From contig BLXT01004186.1 in NCBI GenBank assembly GCA_019648995.1, positions 963,411 through 988,235 on the forward strand: 24,825 bases of DNA, read 5' to 3'. Below the pieces are notes generated by a model. That model saw nothing but the letters and a program-made list of their open reading frames with translations. It did no database searches and was not told the origin of the DNA. The DNA is from Plakobranchus ocellatus. Lineage: Eukaryota > Mollusca > Gastropoda > Plakobranchidae. Made by a program: the position numbers and the translations under genes. This document shows positions 1 through 8,761 of the stretch, in pieces; positions within the stretch are counted from its first letter, which is position 1; the number at the start of each line of letters is the position of its first letter.

Positions 1-336
1 TGGGTTGTTTGGTTTTTTTTTTTTTTGAAAGGGGGGAGTGGAGGGGAACAATGATAGAATTGGTCCACTTCACACTTTATACATACAGGTATGCAGAGAA
101 TGAAAATCTTAAAAACTTATTCATTGGATTGCCATTAACATTAACACAGCCATTATTATTTTCTTTAACTCTGTTTCTGCTTCCAAATGTAAAAAAAAGT
201 ATCACAAATACGGCACTCCCAGAAACATGTAAAAGATTAAGGATTGTGAAGATGCAATGGTGGTTGAAGGAAATAAAATAAATATAGTAAAAGAGTACAA
301 CCACCAACTCAAACCTAAGTATGAGAACAAATTAAA

Positions 337-493
337 CAACACTGAGTATACGTAACACCGTTTTGCCCTCAAGGTTTTATCAAGTAAAAAAATGACGATC
401 ACAAATAAGATACTTATTATGGGTATCTTATTCGTGATCATCTTTTTACTTGATAAAGCCTTCAGAGTGAAACATTGTCACATATACACTGTT
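337..493. mobile_element. fold-back MITE / long imperfect palindrome
   Basis: Core arms 371-413 and 423-462 pair almost perfectly: only substitutions at three positions and a 2-3 base gap, around a 9-base loop. Weaker pairing continues outwards so that AACACTGAGTATA (338-350) faces TATACACTGTTT (483-494). The shape fits a fold-back MITE. A transcript would form a hairpin of about 40 bp, so a small-RNA precursor cannot be excluded. No clear target-site duplication was seen. Confidence 0.75.
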
Positions 494-1920
494 TATTTGT
501 CTTCATAGGTTTCAGTTGGTTGTTGTATTTTTTTATCATATGTCCCTCTAAACGACAATAAAAACATAAAAATTTGCATCTGAGCTCTGATTTTCTTCAC
601 CTATCCTTCATGTGACAAAATATATATGCATATATATATATATTGGCCTCTTTAGACTACGACAATAATAAATGATCATTCTTTATTTCTAAAAAAATCA
701 CCATAGCACCCTACTGCTGTAGTTTTCTCTCAGATTTTGTGCATAAAAACTTAATGTTCAGAACTTGAAAACCTTGGAGAACTATGAATAGTCTATATTT
801 CAAAGTGGACAGAAATTTTGTATGGAAAAAATAACAGTATTTAGGTTATTAAAGCTATAACTAAGCTTTTACTCTATATGAGAAAAATAAATGCAACACA
901 GTTGTAAACATGTGTAAACAGTTTCAATAAGGACGGAAAAAATGCATTCTATTTCATATTACATGTATTATTAAAACATAGACTCAAAGCCTGAAAATTC
1001 AACTCGCAAATGGCACAAAATTGTATTAGGAATTTCACTTTTAAAAAGTGTAGAGAGAAAAGCATAAAGCAATTAACACAAAGTAGCACAGCCCACTGAA
1101 ATTAGTAAAACAATTTACAAAATTTGTGTACAACACATACTTCAAGGAATACCTACCATTTATCAACACACTTTAAGTCCCAATTCTGAACATGTTTACA
1201 AACTACAATGTATTGTTCCCTGCTTAGTGAACTTTATTCATTCATTTTCTACAGTTCCCTTAAATTGCAAGACTGAGCGTAGCACACGTAGCTAGCAAAC
1301 ATTCACTGAGAATTGCACAGACTGTTCTGTTCCAGGTTTGAGTTTGAGCTTGCCATGGACATCTTGGTCCGACGAGGGCCCAAGAGTTTGAGATCACCTA
1401 ATTAAGCAAACTTGCTGCTTCTAATAAAGATGAAAAAATTTTGGAAAGGCCAAAGAAATTTGAACAAAGCTTATATAAAGCTAATACAATTCTGTGAAAG
1501 CATGTACATTTCTTACTGCAAGATAGGGAAGTAAAAGAATATTGAGCTAGAGTATTATTAAGGTTATCTATGCTTTTGTGGTGAACCATCCAAGAATTGA
1601 ACGAATCCATAACATTCTTTTATAGGTGCTACCAATAGTGCTTGATTATTGATAATCAAGACACCAATTTCCAAGCTTTTTGTTGTGATTCATGTAGGGA
1701 AGATGAGACAGTACAGTATTCCTTTTTATTCAATGAAAGTTAACATCCTCATTTTTTTTTTAATGATGTGCTGTATATACTTGATCAAAGTGCTGCTAAG
1801 CTTGTCAGAGGAAAGTGATTATGAGATGTAAGACACATATTGAAGAGGAAAAGGTAATGTTTTGTTGGAAGCTGCTTCCTACCAATAATACAAGTAATAG
1901 AGATTTGGTTTGGTTTTTGA
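494..1920. other. no gene seen
   Basis: AT-rich DNA with frequent stops in all frames and only short ORFs of unbiased composition. Apart from the AT repeat at 619-643 I see no repeat, RNA gene or splice-flanked coding segment. Confidence 0.6.
619..643. repeat. (AT)n microsatellite
   Basis: Alternating AT with one GC interruption (TATATATGCATATATATA). Confidence 0.85.
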
Positions 1921-2060
1921 ATAGCCAGTCCACAACAAGGTGGTTTCAGGCTTAAGGCCCTCCGTTAGGCCAGGGTGCCGGTGGCAGAGCTCGAATCCAC
2001 GACAGCAGGATCCCTGCAGATCTCAAGGCAGGCTCATTAGCCACTGTGTCACCAACTCCC
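1921..2060 (-). mobile_element. SINE-A copy 1 (tRNA-derived), antisense
   Basis: Read on the minus strand it begins GGGAGTTGGTGACACAGTGG, an A-box-like start, followed by a B-box-like GGATTCGAGCTC. It ends with the family tail CCACCTTGTTGTGGACTGGC and then an A/C-rich stretch. It matches the copies at 7952 and 13745 along most of its length. Confidence 0.75.
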
Positions 2061-3322
2061 TTTATGACAAAGAACAAAGAGGGTTAGCATGTCAAAGAAC
2101 TTTTTGTAAGGTACTAAATGGAGATGCACATCACCATAAGGACATACACTAGGAGATTCAGAGGTTTCCAAAGCTTTCCTTTAAAAAAAAATAAAGAACA
2201 ATATCATGAGAGTATAACAAACCTATCTCTTGACTGAAATAGAAAATCAATGAAGGAGTCTGAATTAAGAAGGAGATTTTTTACAAGCTCTTGTTTTGAG
2301 ACAGGCTTTCTTGACATAAAAATGCAACAGATTCATTTCAATATGCAATCATCATTTACACATTACAAATCTGTTCATGGTCACAGTTCTTATGCAAAAC
2401 CAGTGAATTTTTTTTTTAAAAGTTAGAGCTTTCCAGCCATGGTCAATTCTGTTAATAAGACATTAAGAGTCAGGCTAGAAATATTGGGCCTGATTCTAGT
2501 GTGGACAAAAAAATCTATCTGCTTTCCTAAGGTTTACCTATCAGCAACTCGGTAGAGTTTAGTCTTTCAAGGTATAAAGAGGGTTAGCCCAGAAATGAGA
2601 AAAAAAAAAATGGTTGATAATCTTCCAAAGCAGTATTTTTAGGAATTCAGGATTGTATGCTTGGTTACCATATGACTAGTTTCCAAGTTGGGACTCGCCC
2701 AACCTACTTCACACACATATAAAAAAATGTAAAATCAAACCAAACAATTCATATTCATTTTTTTTCACAAACTTAAACTATAGAGCCACACATTTTATCA
2801 GAAAATGGCACAACACACATTGTTCTTCAATTAAACGCAAAGCTTTTTCTATGATAAAAGAAAAAAATATACATTAAAACATGCAAAATGCCAGTACAAC
2901 AAGATTGGCAGAGAAAACAGAGAAAGTTTTGAATTGGTGCATGAAAACTGAAAGTAAAATTGATCATTTGGAAAATTTGACAAAAATAAAAATTGCACTT
3001 TTACATGCATGAAGAAAAAAAAAATTAAATATATGGTTTTAAACAAATGCACACTTGTACAACTTTCTTTTCACTGCTTATAAACACACCACATCAAAAA
3101 AATAATTCAAACCAACAATCTTTATGTCATGAAAAATAATTGCGGCTACAGTGTTTGTCCACACATAACAAAACTGGCATTTTATATATTTTAATCATAC
3201 ATATGTAGTCCTAGAGTTGCTATTCGTAAGCTTTGTGTTGATGGAAAATGCATAAAGATTCAGTAATATTGATGCAAGTAAAAAATCATAGGCACTTTTA
3301 TAAGCATTTAAGAATCTGAACA
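2061..3322. other. no gene seen downstream of POLD4
   Basis: AT-rich with many A/T runs. The only sizeable open frame (3052-2849, minus) is a Phe/Leu-rich product of poly-A/T composition. No repeat copy was recognised. Confidence 0.55.
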
Positions 3323-3551
3323 TGTCTTGAGGCCAGTTCCAATGAGCGAATGTCATTATTTCGTAATTAAATCACTGATACAGCTAGATACTGTATTTCG
3401 GAAGCTTTTCAATGTGACAGATTGATATAAAAAAATTCTGCACCAAAGTATTAGGATTTCATCTCTTTGACAAAACCACTGGCAAAAAAATGACCCTTAA
3501 ATTCCTCTTCCTCAAATGTGTAAGCTACTCATTAGGACTGGCCTCAAGACA
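3323..3551. repeat. 15-bp perfect inverted repeat around the POLD4 3' end
   Basis: TGTCTTGAGGCCAGT (3323-3337) is the exact inverse of ACTGGCCTCAAGACA (3537-3551), with 199 bp between. It could be a short MITE or a chance pair; no target duplication was recognised. Confidence 0.5.
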
Positions 3552-3562
3552 AACATACTTTC

Positions 3563-3568
3563 TTTATT
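3563..3568 (-). terminator. candidate POLD4 polyadenylation signal
   Basis: AATAAA on the minus strand, about 150 bases past the POLD4 stop codon. Cleavage 15-25 bases further would fall on an inverted-repeat arm at 3537-3551. It is the nearest canonical hexamer I see downstream of the stop. Confidence 0.5.
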
Positions 3569-3714
3569 TATCTGAGACGGTTAAGGTCTTTAAACAGGAT
3601 CTGCAGTGTAATAGATCAGTTGAGAGCTGTTAAAAGAAAAGCTTGCATTTGATTTTCTTCCTGTACAGCTGAATTTCAATCCATTCACTCAACAATGCTC
3701 CATTCTTCTCTCAA

Positions 3715-3745
3715 TCATCTCAGGGTGCTGAAATCATTCCACAAG
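3715..3745 (-). CDS. POLD4: POLD4 terminal coding micro-exon
   Basis: Only 31 coding bases remain after a TATCCTCAG acceptor. They complete Cys95 and encode LWNDFSTLR followed by TGA. The C-x-LW pattern at the C-terminus of known p12 proteins is preserved, which is why this exon was chosen over other candidates. The final residues differ from the vertebrate ending. Confidence 0.82.
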
Positions 3746-6584
3746 CTGAGGATAGAGTAAAGAATTTTTTTCTGTGTTCAACTTAAACAGATTCCTTGTG
3801 GTATACATTTGTATCATTTAAATCCCCCCAAAAAAATATAAAGGATATAAGTGTTGATTTATTTGAAGAAAAAAATATGGTGCATCAGAAGTGCTTATAT
3901 GTGTAGCAGTCTCACAAAATGAATCAAATTGTGGGTTTGCATCACTGAGATCAACTCAAAATAATTAAGTAAAGAAGTAAAAATGTTCAATGCTTTATAT
4001 AATATAATAATACAGAAAGTCTATAGCATTTCTAAAGAAAGTCCTCCACATTGAGATATGGGTAGTTTTCAGCCCTCCAATTAGTGGTTTTCATTGGATG
4101 TCAATCATCAAAACCGCAACTTGATTCATTTTTTGGGACTGTTACACATATTATCACGTTCACTAACAATTCATTTCAGAAAAACCTGTGACTTTGATTT
4201 CACAAGGTCAAGAATAGCAGGTAAACAAAATAAATCTTTTAATGTTAAAAAAAAAAAAAAAAAAAGAGTTTAGATATGTATAACATACCATTCTGTGTAG
4301 AGAGGGTCTGCTGCATGACGGATGAGAAGATCTCTCACTTCTGGCAATGGCTTTAACCCATGTTTCTCAGCCCTTTCCCATCGGTCGAGGCGTGATATGC
4401 CTGTGAGTACAGTGGATTCTTGTTGACATGAACTTTAAAGGAGTGCTCAAAACTTAATGTAGTTACCTGATGTTTGTGCCAAGAGGAGTCGTTAAAACAT
4501 ACATGTATTTTCAAAAACAGGGAAGCTCAGGGAGATCTAAAATGCATAACAGCTTTGACGCTTTCTCTCTGCAAAGATGCCCGCTCATGGAGTTGCTTTA
4601 TTTCACACAAAATATAAGTTTGAATAAAGAGTTAAAAAGTTATTTCTCAAAGGGAAACTTTTTGTAAGACAATTGTGGTTTTTACAAATAAGTACTATAG
4701 AAACCAAAATACAAGGCCACACCAAAATGGTTTTAAGGCTCAAGTTAAGGCTAAAGAATGCAACAAAAGAGCTCTGCAGATCTCAGGGCAGATTGCCTCT
4801 CCATTGTGCCACCAATGCCCACTCATCTCAATAGATAACCAAGCCAAATATTTGGATGATCCATAGTTACATGAGTTGAGACAAGTTGGCAACTTTTACA
4901 CCAGATGGCATCTTGAAAAAGGTTGAGATAGAAATGTCTTTGAACCATCAAAAGAAAGTGTGTTTGTATCGAGAAGAAAGTTAATAGTTTCAGTTTGGGC
5001 GCAATGACTGCTAATATAGAAACCGAAAGAAAAAAAATAATAATTGGGTTTTTTTCTTGAGTATCTCTTACTGGAGAAGTTCGTTTAAATAGGTTTGTAT
5101 CGATCTAATTTAATGGATTCACATTCAATTTTTTTTTTCAAATTTAAGATATACCTGCCTAAAGGCTATTTATTTTCATCAGCTTAGGATCGAGTCTATA
5201 ATTTTACCTACAAAGTGTTCTTTTTTTTTTCTCAACCAATATAATGAGTATGTGGAAAAAAAAATGTGTAATTTCAAAAGAGTAGTTTTGCAATGTTGAT
5301 CAGTTTAAGGTAATTTCTTTTGCCTTAGATATACATTTTTGGGGGAGGGGGAGGGGAGAGGAGAGATGGGAAAAGGTGTTTCTTAAGGAAAATAAATTAA
5401 ATTCATAAACTGTAATTTCTGTGCATGTATTGGTTAAAAAAAAATACTGAACTCAAAAATGGTACAAACAACAGCACAAAATATGGAAAATGACTATTAA
5501 GAATTGAGCAATGAAGAATTTAGCTTTACCAATGCAAGGGCCATACTCCAGAGTCAGATCAAATTGCTTTAAAATATCAAGATCTCTCTTTACTGAAGCA
5601 TCAACTTTCTCTTCCTTCACGCCACTGGTCGAAGGTGCACCTGTTAAAATATAAGAAAGCATTTGCTATGATACAATAATAAATTGATAAATTGTGGGAT
5701 ATCCCATTTTATTGAAGGATTTCAATAAAATTCTATTCCTCAACTATGGAACAGTAAAACAAATATGGTCTTGCTATAAAGGCTCTTCAGCTGTAGTCAA
5801 ATAAAGTGCAGAATTGTCCTCAGATTTCACAATACATGTTCTGATACAGCCCTTCATTTGGCTATAGATGGCAGTCTACTTATGCAATAGCACTACAACG
5901 AAGTAAAATAAAGAACAAATATGTCGCAGTGCCAGTAAAAACGAGTCAAGTTGCAGGTCGACATCACTAAAATCAAATCAAACTATTAAAGTAAAGAAGT
6001 AAAAAATTCCATTACTTCCGAAGGTCTAAAGCATGTCTATATATAGAAAGCTCTCCATAGTTTTTGCTTGATGGGAGCAACCACCCCCATACAATATCCA
6101 CACAGAACCTAGGGAACATTAACCTTCTTAACACTTCAGGGCAAATATATCAGCCTATTAGTTAATAGCTAAAAATACAACAGGGTCAATATATAAGCCC
6201 AAAAAATTGGTCTAGATTTAACGGTGGTACAAAGACACAAAGGGGTAAAAAAACTGAGGTACCTCACTGTTAAATATGGGCCAATTTTTGAGCCTGTATA
6301 TCAGCCATGCAGTGTTTTTAGCTATTAACTATTGAATTTGAGTATTAAGAGCCCCCTCTGCTCAGATCTATATTTTGTTTTGGGATTGCTACACAAACAT
6401 ATGCCTGTATATTTAAAACACTAATTATTAAAAATATCTTGAAATGAATCTAATGCTGCAAAACTTTCTTGTGAATGCAACTATAATAAACAAGGGAATA
6501 AATCTGTCTTACATAGAAGTTACCTTTTTTTGGTTTGTGAGCGATACGTTTTCTCTGTACAAAAGCATTGCTGATAGACGCCAT
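3715..6584 (-). CDS. POLD4: DNA polymerase delta subunit 4 (p12), four coding exons
   Basis: p12 is the smallest subunit of replicative DNA polymerase delta; in vertebrates it stabilises the nuclear holoenzyme and contacts PCNA. Coding exons on the minus strand are 6584-6524, 5640-5530, 4400-4289 and 3745-3715. All junctions are GT-AG and the phases agree, giving 104 aa; the human protein is 107 aa. The conserved core is visible: LKQFDLTLEYGPCIG (44-58), ISRLDRWERAEKHGL (59-73), PEVRDLL (77-83), and a terminal C-L-W at 95-97 matching the family's C-S-L-W. The N-terminus has a degenerate PIP-box arrangement (Ile4, Phe8) followed by basic RKR (11-13), where human p12 has its PCNA motif. The start is chosen because an in-frame TAA lies three codons upstream of this ATG and the context is AACATGG. 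Introns are 883, 1129 and 543 bp. An acceptor-like TTCAG ending at 6609 hints at a 5'UTR intron. Family assignment is secure; exact exon ends need RNA. Confidence 0.93.
4289..4400 (-). CDS. POLD4: POLD4 coding exon 3
   Basis: This 112-nt exon lies between an ACTCACAG acceptor and a GTATGT donor. It encodes the helical core from GISRLDRWERAEKHG through RDLLIRHAADPLYTE, and ends two bases into the Cys95 codon. Confidence 0.93.
4712..4820 (-). mobile_element. SINE-A copy 2, antisense, diverged, in POLD4 intron 2
   Basis: The minus strand reads GGGCATTGGTGGCACAATGG, then CTGAGATCTGCAGAG, as in the head of the other copies. The body (about 4712-4765) is decayed and the B box is lost. It is in the same orientation as POLD4. 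Confidence 0.6.
5341..5376. repeat. purine-rich G-run tract in POLD4 intron 2
   Basis: GGGGGAGGGGGAGGGGAGAG followed by more G/A. Three runs of at least four G sit close together, so a G-quadruplex on the plus strand is possible. Confidence 0.6.
5530..5640 (-). CDS. POLD4: POLD4 coding exon 2
   Basis: This 111-nt exon follows a TTTTAACAG acceptor and ends at a GTAAAG donor. It encodes a variable charged linker, then the family hallmark QFDLTLEYGPCIG. Confidence 0.93.
6128..6348. mobile_element. TTAA-flanked fold-back MITE in POLD4 intron 1
   Basis: The arms are imperfect inverted repeats over about 75 bp each: TTAGTTAATAGCTAAAAA (6158-) faces TTTTTAGCTATTAACTA (-6331), and ATTTAACGGTG faces CACTGTTAAAT. 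The pairing weakens outward to a TTAA on each side (6128-6131, 6345-6348). No coding capacity. TTAA target sites are typical of piggyBac-type MITEs; the match to that class is inferred. Confidence 0.65.
6524..6584 (-). CDS. POLD4: POLD4 coding exon 1
   Basis: This exon encodes residues 1-20 and the first base of codon 21. It starts at the ATG at 6584 and ends at a GTAACT donor. It holds the PCNA-motif-like segment ISNAFVQRKR. A 5' non-coding part probably extends to about 6608. Confidence 0.85.
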
Positions 6585-7164
6585 GTTAACTTAAGGAATG
6601 TAAGAACTCTGAAGAAAAAATTGATATAAAATATTATCAGTTTTGTTTGGAATACTGATAGTTATACATTAATTCCATCTATCATTGTAAATATTTACAC
6701 ACATATAATGTCATTCAAACATTTTGAAACTACATGCGATACTATTGCACACAGATTGGAAAACAAGAGAACAGCATTTTGGTATTGATATTGAAGATTA
6801 AATTTTCTTTCAGCTACAACACACTTAAGAATAGCTTGCGTTTGGTAAGAGTGATACCATAACAACATTGTAATTTAATTAAGAGAACAGCTACAGGTAT
6901 GTCTCTTGCAACTGATAGAATCCCATTAAACCCAATATATGGCTGCAGACACAGAGACCGAAAATAATGATTTGGCCAGAGTGGAGTTTTTATTTTATAC
7001 GGTCCCTTTCAATCAATAATTTGCTTTTTACCAGAGTAAAAGCTGTGGTCCCATAAATTTCGGTTTAAAAGGATTCCACGGTATATATATATAATTACAC
7101 AATTTGAAATGCTGGTCAATATTAGAAAAGACTGGAAAAAACTAGTGGTAGCAGAGATGTTGTT

Positions 7165-7915
7165 TTAACTCTTCATGCTCACACCAACGGAGCCACCATT
7201 GATTGAATAGGTTATGAATGGTTGGACCAACGGTACCAGCACTGCTTCCGCAACACACAGTTGGTCGCACCAACGGTCACAGCGTTGCTTGGTTTTGTAG
7301 CATATAATCGCATCCAAACCACTTTTATAAAAGCGAGACTTTAATTTTACGAAAAGTTTAATCTTCCTACTTCCTTTTCCTACCATTCTTCCTATACTTT
7401 GGTGGGGTTTTTTTTAGTCTAAGCGGGGGCTGAAAGCACTCTAGTCTTTTTTTTTTTCTATCTATGATTGAGAGAACTTCATCGTGTGATGTGAAATCTT
7501 GTAGATCCAGTAGATTATTATCCTAATTTCAGTGTTTTAGCTACTGATATCAATTTGTTTTTATTCAAATAGATTATTGTTGCTATGAAATCGTTGTTAT
7601 CATTAGATCTAATCTATATCTAGACATATTTAGATCTAAAATCTAGGTCAAGATGTGTAAATGTGATATAATTTCAATGTTATGTAGCTAAATTCACAAA
7701 AATTGTACAATAACGAAAATCACACACCTATAAAGCACATTTATTTTTCTTTCCAATGATACCAATTTCAACTCTGTATCTTACTTATGTCAAAAGTTAT
7801 CAAAGTGTAGGTAACACATAACTAAATAAGGGTACAGTCTCATTTGAGCCTGTGACCGATAGTGGAAATGTTGTGTGGCCAAAGGGGGAAAAGGGCTGCG
7901 AGCATAAAGAATTAA
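7165..7915. mobile_element. candidate TTAA-flanked terminal-inverted-repeat element
   Basis: The left end TTAACTCTTCATGCTC (7165-7180) and the inverted right end TTAATTCTTTATGCTC (7915-7900) agree at 14 of 16 positions, and TTAA lies at both limits. Inside are three ACCAACGG motifs (7183-7285) near the left end and no transposase. A 73-residue open frame on the minus strand (7386-7165) has no recognisable domain and is not called as a gene. Confidence 0.5.
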
Positions 7916-7951
7916 GTGTTGAGAACTTTATTGAGATTTTTTTTAAGGTAA

Positions 7952-8085
7952 AGCTTGTCCAAAACATGGTCATCTCAGGCGTAGGCTTTCCGTGAGGTCA
8001 GGAAGTTGGTGGTAGGGCTCAAACCCTAACAGATCCCTGCAGATCTCATGGTGGATCGGCTATCCACTATGCAACCAACACTCCT
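7952..8085 (-). mobile_element. SINE-A copy 3, antisense, between POLD4 and RPL23A
   Basis: Minus-strand head GGAGTGTTGGTTGCATAGTG, central CCATGAGATCTGCAGGGATC, B-box-like GGGTTTGAGCCC, and a decayed tail with CCTGAGATGACC. The order of blocks is as in copies 1 and 4. Confidence 0.68.
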
Positions 8086-8636
8086 TTTATACTTTTATTG
8101 ATGAAAAACTTATCAAAATGAGATTAATCTAGATCTGACATTGTCTCTGAAAATTTCTAGGAAACTGTTATTTAACAGCATAAACTTTGTGTAACATTTT
8201 AATTATTTTGATATTACTGTCAGTCAGGCAAATGGTAAAGTGGTTCGCGAGGAAAACCTTATAATGCAGACTGATGGATAACACTAATCATTTCTTCATA
8301 ATAGATCTAAAATTTATAAGGAGATAGTCTAAGATACATATATCTGTACCTTGGATTCTTTTTTCTTAGAGCCTTGTGTAAATCTCGTCAACCAAGATTT
8401 ATATCACACTTTTTGGTGCGAGGTCTGGGCTAGATCTAAAGTATATATTAGATTTAGATTTTTAAAAAGTTCAAAACTGTCATAGCCATAGAAAATGATT
8501 GCCTTACTGCTTGGCAATTACGCTAGTGTTTACCCTCAGATGGGCCTGCGTGTTTTGTTGATTTACGGAGGCTCCGCGAAGTGAAATTAGTCTATTTTAA
8601 GAAATATGAAAGTCTAGCTTCGCAGATTTATTTTTC

Positions 8637-8727
8637 GCTCTCTTAGATTAAAAACTAAATCTTCCTGCTGGACCCCGTGTTCTTTAATTTGTCAACAGCT
8701 TCCGGTTAAGTTTCCTTTTTCATCAAC
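8637..8727 (+). promoter_or_regulatory. candidate RPL23A core promoter and 5' leader with TOP-like pyrimidine tracts
   Basis: Ribosomal-protein mRNAs usually begin with C followed by a pyrimidine run (5'TOP). Candidate start tracts are CGCTCTCTT at 8636-8644, CTTCC at 8699-8703 and TTTCCTTTTT just before the ATG. No TATA box is obvious at a fitting distance. The exact start cannot be decided from sequence. Confidence 0.35.
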
Positions 8728-8761
8728 ATGGGTCCTAAAGCGAAGAAGCCTGTCCCATCGA
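8728..8761 (+). CDS. RPL23A: RPL23A coding exon 1
   Basis: This exon encodes [11 protein letters not shown] plus one base and ends at a consensus GTAAGT donor. The ATG follows a short pyrimidine-rich leader, and the MxPKAKK start is typical of uL23 proteins. Confidence 0.95.

Noticed and set aside
2849-3052. Minus-strand Phe/Leu-rich 67-aa ORF resembling a membrane peptide
   Set aside because: Arises from A-rich runs (TTT and CTT codons on the minus strand); no start context or family.
7165-7386. Minus-strand 73-aa ORF between the two divergent genes
   Set aside because: Its sequence overlaps the end of a TTAA element and no domain is recognisable; more likely chance.
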